Shown here one piece after another: positions 55,967-64,000 of a stretch of 64,000 nt of DNA (position 1 is its first letter; each line of letters opens with the position of its first letter). This DNA is from Chitinophaga sancti. GTDB taxonomy: Bacteria > Bacteroidota > Bacteroidia > Chitinophagales > Chitinophagaceae. A program made the translations under genes and the position numbers. The notes below the pieces were generated by a model. The model searched no databases, was not told where the DNA came from, and saw only the letters and a list, made by a program, of their open reading frames with translations. Where the stretch lies: NCBI RefSeq assembly GCF_034424315.1, contig NZ_CP139972.1, positions 4,340,001-4,404,000 on the forward strand. Reading direction: 5' to 3'.

Positions 55967-56782
55967 ATGCTTGAACCAAATCATCCATACCTTAGTATTC
56001 GCCGTCAATGCGAGCTTTTAAAGCTGCACAGGAGTGGTTTGTATTATGTTCCTGTATCGGAGACAAGCGAGAACCTGGAAATAATGCGCATTCTTGACGC
56101 GCAATACTTTCTGACACCTTTCTATGGGGAACGTCGATTGATGGCTTTATTGCGTCTAAAAGGGTATAATATTAACAGAAAGAGAATAAGACGTCTGATG
56201 AAATTGGTAAACTGGAACACACTATTCCAGGAACCCAACACCAGTAAGCCGGATAAATCTCACAAAATATATCCTTACCTGCTCAAAGGCATCGATATCA
56301 ATAAAGCTAACCAGGTTTGGTGTTGCGACATTACATATATTCCGATGAAAAAGGGCTTCATGTATTTATGCGCCATTATTGATGTACATACCCGCTACGT
56401 AGTCAACTGGGGCATAAGTAATACCATGAATGCAGAGTGGTGCAGAGATATTGCAGATGTTGCAATTTTGAAACACGGTAAGCCGGAAATATTTAATACA
56501 GATCAGGGCAGTCAGTTCACCAGCGAAGTGTTTACCGGTCTGCTAAAAGAACATGAAATCAAAATAAGCATGGACGGGAAAGGTCGGGCACTGGATAATA
56601 TATGGATCGAACGACTGTGGAGGAGTGTTAAATATGAGCACATTTACCTGAACGTACACGAAGATGGTCTTTCGCTCTATCAGGGCCTGAAAGAATATTT
56701 TAATTTTTATAATCGTACGCGTGTGCATCAATCATTGGATTATTCAACCCCAATAGAAGCCTATATGGCCAAAGCCGCATAA
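55967..56782 (+). CDS. IS3 OrfB transposase
   Basis: A 271-residue protein from the ATG at 55967, probably made mostly as part of OrfAB. DDE core: WCCDITYIPMKKGFMYL (D), IFNTDQGSQFTSEVF (D), DNIWIERLWRSVKYEHIY (E). It is related to the OrfB at 22768 but clearly a different element. The gene is intact. Confidence 0.9.
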   Translation: MLEPNHPYLSIRRQCELLKLHRSGLYYVPVSETSENLEIMRILDAQYFLTPFYGERRLMALLRLKGYNINRKRIRRLMKLVNWNTLFQEPNTSKPDKSHKIYPYLLKGIDINKANQVWCCDITYIPMKKGFMYLCAIIDVHTRYVVNWGISNTMNAEWCRDIADVAILKHGKPEIFNTDQGSQFTSEVFTGLLKEHEIKISMDGKGRALDNIWIERLWRSVKYEHIYLNVHEDGLSLYQGLKEYFNFYNRTRVHQSLDYSTPIEAYMAKAA

Positions 56783-56960
56783 TCCCCTGCCGGGGGCTTG
56801 TGCCAAATGATTCACAGGGCAAAGCCCAGTAAATCATTTAACACTTAAAAGCTTAAAAGGAACGATTACCGGTCCTAAGACTGGGGACCACCATACTGGA
56901 ATAGTAAAAAATACAGTTAATATAAATTTCAGAACAACTGAATATAAAATCTATAATTCA

Positions 56961-58505
56961 ATGAACGATTTGTTATCAGGAGCTAAAGATCAGGACAGCA
57001 TATCTATACTACAACTACTCAAGTGTAATAGAATATATTTAATACTTTCATTGCTAATCAGCATAATCGGATGGATATTATTCAAGCACTGTTATCCATA
57101 TCCATTCCTTACTTATGACTCTTATCTATATTTAGAGATTGCTTCAAAAAACAGTACCGTTTCTAATTGGCCGATAGGATATCCAAAGTTTATACATATA
57201 ATAAGCTCTCTTTCCAATTCAACCAATTTAATAGTTAGCATACAATTTTTCACACTGCAAATATCTTTAATAATATTCTTTCTTACCATTAAGATAACGT
57301 TTGCATTAAGAAAAATCTTTTCAATACTACTATTCTTATGTTTGTTTATCAATCCTATTTTCATTTTTACTAGCAATCATATTCTATCAGATCCTTTATT
57401 CATAGCCTTTACTATCTTTTGGTATTCACAATTAATTTGGATCATTAAAGGTTGCAATAAGTATGTAATCTTTTTTAATGCCATAACTTTATTTTTCGCA
57501 TTTATTTTTCGCTATAATGCTATATACTATCCAATAATCAATATACTTACAATATTATTGTCATCGCTTACCACCAGACTTAAATTAGTAGCAATACTAC
57601 TATCGATATTATTACCATACACTTTCATTCAATATACCAAATCGGAATTCGAAAAAATAACCGGCATCAAACAATACTCATATATTTCCGGATGGAAATT
57701 AGCCAGTAATGCGCTATACATATATCATAATGTATATAAAAAATATCCGACTAATACTTCAGAAAAATTTAAAGTCCTGGATTCTCTGGCAAGGAATTAC
57801 TTCAATGAGAATAAAAATGATTTCTTTGATCTGAAAAATGTAGATAGTGATCCAACCTTAGGAAGTTGGTTTATTGTTAAAGTGGATGCACCATTAATGG
57901 AATACATGCATTATATAAAGAATGATAATTTTAAGAATAATGAATGGGAAAATTTCGAAGTGGAAAATATGGCTCCCTTAGGTCCTTTCTTTAAGGATTA
58001 TGGATATTATATGATAAGAAAATATCCATTAGCATACCTTAAATATATAATTTACCCTGATTTATTGTCCTATTTATATCCTTTTTCAGAGAATTTGACA
58101 AACAACTATGAACCTTTTTCACTTTGGCCTGATCGACATGGGGAAATAGCTAAGACTACACTTAATTTATCCAAACTAAATATCCGTGGTAAATATATGA
58201 AGCTACGATATGACTTGTTAAACCCATTTCCCACAATTTTTTACTACATTCATCTATTCTATTTATTGATACTATTATGCTTTCTATTTGGAGGTTCGAA
58301 TAGAAATCTCTCCAGAGATAAAACTTTAATAATTTCAATATTAAATATTATCTGTCTAACAAATTTCTTATTTGTAATATTAATACACACCAGTGCAATA
58401 AGATATGAAGTTTTTATAATATTTTTGGAATTGGGGCTTGGAATAACTATGGCTCATTTTTTTAGCGATCAAATAAAAACACTAAAATTTAAGAAATGTA
58501 GTTAG
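56961..58505 (+). CDS. multi-pass membrane protein, GT-C-like family, paralogue 6
   Basis: A 514-residue protein with an ATG at 56961. Family motifs: YDSYLYLEIASKN, WPIGYPKFIH, INPIFIFTSNHILSD, FRYNAIYYP, SGWKLASNALYIY, YGYYMIRKYPLAYLKYIIYP and SAIRYEVF. It is the most diverged in the loop after the GW motif. It follows the IS3 element by about 70 bases, which probably carries or removed its native promoter. Confidence 0.7.
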   Translation: MNDLLSGAKDQDSISILQLLKCNRIYLILSLLISIIGWILFKHCYPYPFLTYDSYLYLEIASKNSTVSNWPIGYPKFIHIISSLSNSTNLIVSIQFFTLQISLIIFFLTIKITFALRKIFSILLFLCLFINPIFIFTSNHILSDPLFIAFTIFWYSQLIWIIKGCNKYVIFFNAITLFFAFIFRYNAIYYPIINILTILLSSLTTRLKLVAILLSILLPYTFIQYTKSEFEKITGIKQYSYISGWKLASNALYIYHNVYKKYPTNTSEKFKVLDSLARNYFNENKNDFFDLKNVDSDPTLGSWFIVKVDAPLMEYMHYIKNDNFKNNEWENFEVENMAPLGPFFKDYGYYMIRKYPLAYLKYIIYPDLLSYLYPFSENLTNNYEPFSLWPDRHGEIAKTTLNLSKLNIRGKYMKLRYDLLNPFPTIFYYIHLFYLLILLCFLFGGSNRNLSRDKTLIISILNIICLTNFLFVILIHTSAIRYEVFIIFLELGLGITMAHFFSDQIKTLKFKKCS

Positions 58506-58636
58506 CTGAGCACTCAATTAAACAATAAATAAAAATGCTTGTGAAAAATACTTGCAATGTTTTAATCTAAAACGAACTATTAGTTACTCCTCAGGCTATA
58601 AGTCATCTACCATATTAATTCGCTCAATGTATAAAG

Positions 58637-58672
58637 AAGGAAACGGCAACAGAAATCTATTGCCGTTTCCTT
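58637..58672. terminator. long hairpin of the second barrel cassette
   Basis: AAGGAAACGGCAA and TTGCCGTTTCCTT pair perfectly (13 pairs, 10-base loop). GCTCAATGTATAAAG before it corresponds to the GCTCAACGTAAAA before the hairpin at 8194. It lies 14 bases beyond the decayed small gene at 58686. Confidence 0.85.
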
Positions 58673-58685
58673 ATTTTACACAATC

Positions 58686-58880
58686 TTATTCTTTCATTTC
58701 TTTCTCTATCTCCGTCAACATCTTTATCAATTTCTGGACATTTAACTTATCTAAAGTCATGAATGCATGGCCAGATATATCTATTTCTGAACTGACTCCT
58801 ATTTGTAGTAATCAAGTAATATTTATATACCATTCCATCTCATTTCCATCATGATCTATAAATACTATTTTTGAGGGTAT
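58686..58880 (-). pseudogene. decayed copy of the 64-residue gene at 8246
   Basis: It aligns codon for codon with 8246-8440 (65 codons each). The start ATG is now ATA (58878-58880) and one Gly codon (GGA) has become TGA at 58812-58814. The rest is preserved: IVFIDHDGNEMEWYI, then SGHAFMTLDKLNVQKLIKML. Two inactivating point changes with no frameshift show recent loss. Confidence 0.85.
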
Positions 58881-59004
58881 AATCTTCTGCTTAGTTAATT
58901 GAATTTCAAATGTAAAATTCACCTACTTATCAAAAAAATATCATCTTTTTATGTTACAGCTAATTCCTCTGTGCAATTAGCTACGAAATAAACAGGTCTT
59001 AACA

Positions 59005-61701
59005 ATGATGAAAATCCCTCAAAGGATCTTTCAATTAATCTTATGTTTGCTACTATCTCCCTTATTATCCCTGGCACAAAAACAGACACTGAAAGGCATA
59101 ATAGCTGATTCTACTACAGGTAAGCCAGTGCAGAATGCTGCTGTGTATATACTAAAAGATAATAAAGCGATTGCTACTTCATTTTCTGACAAGGAAGGGG
59201 GATTTCGTTTTGTAGACATTCCTATGGACAATTATCAGCTATATATATCCCTTACAGGATATAAGGCTTATCATGTAGCTTTACGCCTATCCAAAGATAT
59301 CGCTAACCTCGGTAAAATATTAATCAAAAATAATGTTATTACTCTCAATACTATTGAGGTCAAACAATCAATCCCTCCGATTACCATCAAAAAAGACACT
59401 TTAGAATTTAACGCTAATTCCATCAAAACCAGACCGAATGCGGTAGTCGAGGAGTTACTGAAACGGGTACCGGGTGTATTTATTGATCCCAGTGGAAAAA
59501 TTACTGCTCAGGGGGAAATTGTGAATAGAATCCTTGTGGATGGTAAGCCTTTCTTTGGCAATAATACTTCCCTCACTACCCAAAACCTACCTGCTGAAAT
59601 CATTGACAAAATTCAATTGATCGATGCTAAATCTGACCAGGCACAATTTACCGGTTTCGATGACGGTATTCATGAAAAAATCATTAATATCACCCTCAAA
59701 AAAAACCGGCGACGCGGTACTATCGCTACTACATCTGCCGGTTATGGTACCAGTGACCGCTATGCTATTAATAGCAATGTAAATAATTTCAATGAACAGA
59801 ATCGTCTATCCACCGTAGCTAATGGCAATAATTTAAATGATCAGGACTTCAACCCTGGCAACACCCATGCTGGTATGCAACCAGGAAATGGTCTGGCCAA
59901 TTCCTGGTCTGGAGCTGTCAATTATAATATGGATGACAAAAAGAGAATAAAGTTGGATGCCAGTTATGAAGCTTTAGATAATCATTCTCAAAATAATACT
60001 TATAATTTCAGGCAGACCTTCCTTCCTGACACAAGCTGGTATTACAACCAACAAAATAATTCTACCAATCACAGTGTTAATCATGCGATTCGTACACGAT
60101 TAGATTATAGAATAGATAACTCACAATCATTATTAATTGCACCTGAATTTACCTTTAACAAGGCTGATAATCTCCAAAATAATAAGTACGAATCCCTGAA
60201 TAAGAACAAAGACACAAGCATTTCCGGACAAGCACTAAATACGAGTAGGCAGTCCACATCGGGGGTTTCCGTTCACGGACTTTTTAGAAAACAATTCAAA
60301 AAGAAAGGACAGACATTTAGTGCCGATTTCTCAGCTACACATTCTCAAACTTCTGGCAATAATACCTTTCAAACCAGGGATTACTTATTGCTCCTGGATT
60401 CAATAGCTAGTTATAATAGATTATTGAGGAATAATACTACAAATAACAATATCAATTTACGGCTAAGTTATACGCAACCTTTATCAGAACATCGATTTTT
60501 ACAATTATTCTACTCCTGGAATAATGGACACAATAACATTACAAATAAAACTTTCGATATCGATTCCATTTCCGGGAAATACAATCATTCCAATGATAGC
60601 CTTAGCAATAGCTCCAAAATTTACTCAGGCATTCAATCAGCAGGAGTCAACATTGCAACTAATAAAAATGTTTACGATTATACCTTGGGTATAAATATCC
60701 AGATGAATAGTAGTAAAAATGAAAACAGTAACGCTCCGTCGTTCCATAAAAATTTCATCAATCTATTCCCAGCTGCCAAATTGAATATATTTTTATCTAA
60801 GGAAAAAAAAATTCATTTTGCGTATAATGGAAGTACTATTTCTCCTACTGTCCAGCAGTTACAACCCTTACCTAACCTTGCTAATTCATTGCTAATCCAG
60901 AAAGGGAATCCGGATCTCAAGCCTGGATTTCGACATAGCTTTAATGTGGACTATAATGCCATAAACAGTGTTACATTCCGTGGGCTTTTCATGAACCTCA
61001 GTACTGAATTCATAAGAAACAAGATTGTGAATGTCAACCGGTATGACAGTACTGGTCATCAGTACACTATACCAATCAATGCAAATGGGGCAATGAGTTT
61101 AAGTGGCATTGTGACTAACACCCTTCCTATTAAATCTATGCATTCTATACTGGATCTATCGTCCGGTATATCTTATAATAAAGACATTACGTTCACCGTC
61201 ATTGGTAATGATAATATTAAATCATATACTCATATTATCAGTTTGAACCAATCAGCTAATTTTTATTATAGCTACCAATCACTCATGGAATTTACTTCAG
61301 TACTTCAAGTTACCTATAGTGGTAACCATTACGGAGCTTTATCTACAAGTAATTCCAACTACCTTACTTACAATCTATTTTTTACTTCTATTATTTATTT
61401 ACCTGCAGGATTCATGTTAGGTAATGAATTTCGCTATATTATGAATAGAGGCCGGGCAGCAGGTTATAATACCAATATTCCATTATTAAATGGCTACATT
61501 GCTAAAAGCCTATTCAAACAAAAACAAGGATTGATTAAGATATATGGATATGATCTATTGCATCAAAATGTAAGCGTTACCCGTAATACAGGAGATAATT
61601 TCATTGAAGACGTAAGACAGACAGTATTGAAACCATATTTAATGTTAAGTTTTACATGGTATTTTAAAAAATATCCCGCTAGAAAAGAAAAAGAAGGATA
61701 A
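59005..61701 (+). CDS. outer-membrane beta-barrel protein with carboxypeptidase-regulatory-like domain (TonB-receptor-like)
   Basis: An 898-residue protein. A signal peptide (ILCLLLSPLLSLAQ) is followed by a CarboxypepD_reg-like domain (about 27-105, LKGIIADSTTGKPVQNAAVY), a plug-like region (about 130-220, TLEFNANSIKTRPNAVVEEL and NRILVDGKPFFGNN) and a long barrel (about 230-898) of the outer-membrane OMP_b-brl_3 type ending in LMLSFTWYFKKYPARKEKEG. Such proteins sit in the outer membrane and probably import or export a ligand. It is the complete copy of the cassette truncated at 8568. Two ATGs in tandem (59005, 59008) are possible starts. Confidence 0.9.
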   Translation: MMKIPQRIFQLILCLLLSPLLSLAQKQTLKGIIADSTTGKPVQNAAVYILKDNKAIATSFSDKEGGFRFVDIPMDNYQLYISLTGYKAYHVALRLSKDIANLGKILIKNNVITLNTIEVKQSIPPITIKKDTLEFNANSIKTRPNAVVEELLKRVPGVFIDPSGKITAQGEIVNRILVDGKPFFGNNTSLTTQNLPAEIIDKIQLIDAKSDQAQFTGFDDGIHEKIINITLKKNRRRGTIATTSAGYGTSDRYAINSNVNNFNEQNRLSTVANGNNLNDQDFNPGNTHAGMQPGNGLANSWSGAVNYNMDDKKRIKLDASYEALDNHSQNNTYNFRQTFLPDTSWYYNQQNNSTNHSVNHAIRTRLDYRIDNSQSLLIAPEFTFNKADNLQNNKYESLNKNKDTSISGQALNTSRQSTSGVSVHGLFRKQFKKKGQTFSADFSATHSQTSGNNTFQTRDYLLLLDSIASYNRLLRNNTTNNNINLRLSYTQPLSEHRFLQLFYSWNNGHNNITNKTFDIDSISGKYNHSNDSLSNSSKIYSGIQSAGVNIATNKNVYDYTLGINIQMNSSKNENSNAPSFHKNFINLFPAAKLNIFLSKEKKIHFAYNGSTISPTVQQLQPLPNLANSLLIQKGNPDLKPGFRHSFNVDYNAINSVTFRGLFMNLSTEFIRNKIVNVNRYDSTGHQYTIPINANGAMSLSGIVTNTLPIKSMHSILDLSSGISYNKDITFTVIGNDNIKSYTHIISLNQSANFYYSYQSLMEFTSVLQVTYSGNHYGALSTSNSNYLTYNLFFTSIIYLPAGFMLGNEFRYIMNRGRAAGYNTNIPLLNGYIAKSLFKQKQGLIKIYGYDLLHQNVSVTRNTGDNFIEDVRQTVLKPYLMLSFTWYFKKYPARKEKEG

Positions 61702-61868
61702 ATACATTTGTATTTCTATTAACTTATCTACAGCTGCTCTTATTATTTTAATACTGACATTACAATTCAGCCACATTTTCTTTATTTGTATAACCAAGAA
61801 TATTCTTAACTCCAAGGACTGTTATTTGAATTAACCCATGAATACATTCCGATTCAAATGTTGTTCCT

Positions 61869-62684
61869 ATGCATGACACGCTTAATATTACAATACCTCC
61901 CAAGGTGAGCCCCTGGAAAGAACTAAAAACGCTTTCCATCATCATCCCAGCATACAATGAAGAAAATACCATCACTCAGATTTTAGATAAAATCCGGGCT
62001 GTTCTACTCATTCATGACATTGAAAAAGAGATTATCATTGTTAATGACTGCTCCAAAGACAATACGGAACAGGTAATTCTGGAATATATAAATACCTATA
62101 AGGAAAACAGAATAAAATACCTCGCTTTTCCTGCAAATAAAGGTAAAGGTGCCGCCATTCATGCTGGTATACTACAGGCTACCGGTGAATATCTGATCAT
62201 TCAGGATGCTGATCTTGAGTACGACCCTTTTGAATATAATGTGTTATTAAAACCTATTGTACATGGTTTTGCAGATGTAGTTTATGGGTCACGCTTTATG
62301 GGTGGCAGTCCACATAGAATCATGTTTTTCTGGCATACGATGGGAAACCGTATTCTTACATTTTTCGCCAATATGTTTGCTAACCTCAATCTAACAGACA
62401 TGGAAACAGGTTACAAGGTATTCCGAACTGATATTATCCAACAGATCTACCTTCAGGAGAAGCGTTTTGGATTCGAACCTGAAGTAACTCTCAAAATGGC
62501 CAGATTGAAAGATATCAGAATTTATGAAGTAGGTATATCCTATTATGGTCGTACATATAGAGAAGGGAAAAAAATCAACTGGAAAGATGGCGTCAGAACA
62601 GTCTGGTGCATTATCAAATATGGCATGCTCACATCCAGATACCTTAAACAGGAAGCCATTACAACCGTAAATAAGATATCTTAA
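61869..62684 (+). CDS. family 2 glycosyltransferase, DPM1-like (polyprenyl-phosphate sugar synthase)
   Basis: A 271-residue protein with an ATG at 61869. The GT-A core is clear: TLSIIIPAYNEENTI (21-35), IIIVNDCSKDNT (56-67), FPANKGKGAAIHAG (87-100) and the metal/sugar motif QDADLEYDP (112-120), then DMETGYKVFR and FGFEPEVTLKMAR. This is the dolichol-phosphate-mannose-synthase pattern. It would make a polyprenyl-phosphate hexose at the inner face of the membrane, the donor used by GT-C enzymes. It leads a two-gene operon; the methyltransferase follows 17 bases later. Confidence 0.85.
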   Translation: MHDTLNITIPPKVSPWKELKTLSIIIPAYNEENTITQILDKIRAVLLIHDIEKEIIIVNDCSKDNTEQVILEYINTYKENRIKYLAFPANKGKGAAIHAGILQATGEYLIIQDADLEYDPFEYNVLLKPIVHGFADVVYGSRFMGGSPHRIMFFWHTMGNRILTFFANMFANLNLTDMETGYKVFRTDIIQQIYLQEKRFGFEPEVTLKMARLKDIRIYEVGISYYGRTYREGKKINWKDGVRTVWCIIKYGMLTSRYLKQEAITTVNKIS

Positions 62685-62701
62685 TTATAAATTCTCCCTA
62701 A

Positions 62702-63433
62702 ATGACAAGATCTACAATTGATGAAGTAGGTTTATCCACACTTGAAAACCTAAGTGTTGTCGATCGCTTAAATGGTTGGATGTTTGAATCTATCCAACCT
62801 TTTGTAAAAGGCCGGGTACTCGAAATCGGCAGCGGCATTGGAAATATTTCTGATTGCTTCGTTAAAAACAATTATCCTATAACTCTCAGTGATTACAGCG
62901 ACCATTATTGTAACTACTTAGATAAAAAGTTTACTAACCAACCGCTGATAGAAGGAATTTTTCAGATTGATCTTGCAGACGCCGATTTTGACAGTCGGTA
63001 TAACTTGTTGATAGGGAAATTTGATACAGTATTTGCATTAAATGTTGTCGAGCACATTAAAGACGATCACCTGGCAATTGCAAATTGCAGAAAACTGTTA
63101 AAACCAGGCGGCAACCTCATAATATTGGTTCCTGCATACCAAACATTATATAATAGTTTTGATGTAGAACTGGAACATTTTCGACGGTATACCCGAAAAT
63201 CCGTCACCGAATTATTCAATTCTCAGCAAATACATATCCTGCAAACCAGGTATTTCAATATGGCAGGCATATTAGGTTGGTTCGTATCTGGAACTATCTT
63301 ACGAAAAAAACAATTACCTTCTGGCCAACTCAGTTTTTATAACAAACTGGTACCGATCTTTCGAATTCTTGATCAGGTCACTTTCAATCAAGTTGGGCTA
63401 TCTGTTATTATTGTGGGACAGAAACCGGAATAA
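62702..63433 (+). CDS. class I SAM-dependent methyltransferase
   Basis: A 243-residue protein with an ATG at 62702. Motif I EIGSGIGNIS is at 41-50, LSDYSDHY ends the second strand, and VFALNVVEHIKDDHLAIANC with LLKPGGNLIILVP completes the Methyltransf_11/23 core. The C-terminal part with TLYNSFDVELEHFRRYTRKS is typical of methyltransferases found beside DPM1-like glycosyltransferases. It overlaps the convergent gene at 63408 by 26 bases. The target is unknown, possibly a lipid-linked glycan. Confidence 0.85.
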   Translation: MTRSTIDEVGLSTLENLSVVDRLNGWMFESIQPFVKGRVLEIGSGIGNISDCFVKNNYPITLSDYSDHYCNYLDKKFTNQPLIEGIFQIDLADADFDSRYNLLIGKFDTVFALNVVEHIKDDHLAIANCRKLLKPGGNLIILVPAYQTLYNSFDVELEHFRRYTRKSVTELFNSQQIHILQTRYFNMAGILGWFVSGTILRKKQLPSGQLSFYNKLVPIFRILDQVTFNQVGLSVIIVGQKPE

Positions 63434-64000
63434 GAGTTTTCTTCAGTAACCTCATCATATATACATTTATATCCCATTGGCTTACATTATGTGTGAGGTA
63501 TGGAAATGGACCAAATTCAGTGGTAATAGTCAATACCTCATCCTTGCTATTTCTATTAGCTATTTGCAACCACCAGCCAATATGTTTATCCACAGCTTCC
63601 TGCCATTTAGGCAATCTCGGGTCGGGAATCTGTGGTCCTTCCGGAAAACCGACCCGGGCATGTACATGAGACGCCCGGTTAATAGCCAGCTCCACAGCCT
63701 CAGTTTGATCTTCAAGAAAAGACTCAGCAACACTCACCCAGTGAGAGATATCAAATGTAATCCTCAACTCCGGAATAGATTCCAGATACTGTTTTGTAAC
63801 ATGGGCCGCAAAACTAAACTTTCCACGATGTGTCTCATGAATCACTCCAGGTCCTGCCAGTTTGATTAGTGCGCAATTTTGTTCAAAAGAAAAAATATCC
63901 CTACCAGTCTGGGAGTTAATTTTTACCCGGGGATATTTCTTAATTCTTTCCATCCACCTTGCATACAAATCACAATGCTCACTAAAATCAGAAGAGCTGG
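63408..64000 (-). CDS. TIM-barrel sugar-phosphate isomerase/epimerase-like protein (runs off right edge)
   Basis: The frame is open at base 64000, so the N-terminus is missing; about 197 residues are visible. Sequence features: CALIKLAGPGVIHETHRGKF (metal-ligand E and H), ELRITFDISHWVSVAESFLE (D and H), SHVHARVGFPEGPQIPDPRL (H and R) and LTITTEFGPFPY (E). This is the metal-binding pattern of the xylose-isomerase-like TIM barrel family. The substrate cannot be told. It converges on the methyltransferase gene and overlaps it by 26 bases. Confidence 0.8.
   Translation of the reverse strand, partial: SSSDFSEHCDLYARWMERIKKYPRVKINSQTGRDIFSFEQNCALIKLAGPGVIHETHRGKFSFAAHVTKQYLESIPELRITFDISHWVSVAESFLEDQTEAVELAINRASHVHARVGFPEGPQIPDPRLPKWQEAVDKHIGWWLQIANRNSKDEVLTITTEFGPFPYLTHNVSQWDINVYMMRLLKKTLIPVSVPQ

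Larger units (their letters stand above)
55592..56893 (+). mobile_element. IS3-family insertion sequence
   Basis: Inverted repeats with a perfect GGACCGGTAAT core (55610-55620; reverse complement at 56865-56875) and outer TAATGGTACCC / TGGTGGTCCCC ends. It carries orfA and orfB in different frames. A clear target duplication is not visible, so the outer borders may be off by a few bases. It lies between paralogues 5 and 6. Confidence 0.85.

Noticed and set aside
58552..58854. Plus-strand frame of 100 codons
   Set aside because: It runs through a terminator hairpin and antisense to the decayed 64-residue gene.
63477..63869. 130-codon plus-strand frame
   Set aside because: It is antisense to the TIM-barrel gene, which carries recognisable metal-ligand motifs.

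Overview
The window looks like the chromosome of a Bacteroidota bacterium, most likely a Chitinophaga-like member of the Chitinophagaceae. Reasons: outer-membrane barrel proteins with an N-terminal carboxypeptidase-regulatory-like domain, AraC/HxlR/PAS-LuxR regulators of Bacteroidota flavour, AT-rich spacers, a TTG...TATATTTG promoter of the Bacteroidota sigma type, and weak or absent Shine-Dalgarno sequences. The taxonomic call is inference from gene content; no rRNA is present.

Layout. 1-14.7 kb: a PepSY membrane protein running off the left edge, a small lipoprotein, a membrane-anchored AAA+ ATPase, a PAS-LuxR regulator, a large trypsin-like/STAND NTPase (candidate immune sensor), a truncated copy of an outer-membrane barrel cassette, a stress/oxidoreductase cluster (SnoaL-like, SDR, HxlR) and an AraC/TetX-like monooxygenase pair. 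14.7-25.5 kb: a decaying defence-type island with a primase-helicase of the AEP-TOTE type and three companion genes, a Fic gene broken in three ways, a frameshifted YhcG-type nuclease, and a PD-(D/E)XK-like nuclease split by an IS3 element. Three sequences resembling tRNA 3' ends, each followed by a terminator-like hairpin, mark the module borders. 25.9-31.4 kb: an AraC regulator, then an operon of a FAD oxidoreductase and two paralogous multi-pass membrane proteins of GT-C glycosyltransferase appearance.

31.9-58.5 kb is the most unusual part. It holds four more paralogues of the GT-C-like protein (six in total) interleaved with seven copies of a gene for an about 85-residue exported peptide with two invariant cysteines, constant ends and a variable centre. 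Most peptide copies carry the same about 200-nt leader with a promoter-like block at its start and a TTATCGCGATAA-like palindrome about 100 nt before the ATG. The region is full of insertion sequences: an intact IS66 and an intact IS1182/IS5-like element, both with perfect target duplications, an IS3 element, and remnants of IS3, IS256 and probably other elements. A GH2 beta-glycosidase also sits here.

58.6-64 kb: the second, complete copy of the outer-membrane barrel cassette, then a DPM1-like GT2 glycosyltransferase, a SAM methyltransferase and a TIM-barrel protein running off the right edge. A working idea, not proven: the GT2 makes a polyprenyl-phosphate sugar, the GT-C-like proteins transfer it in the periplasm, and the small exported peptides or a surface glycan are the acceptors. 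The repeated gene families, swapped gene ends and insertion sequences show that this segment recombines often.
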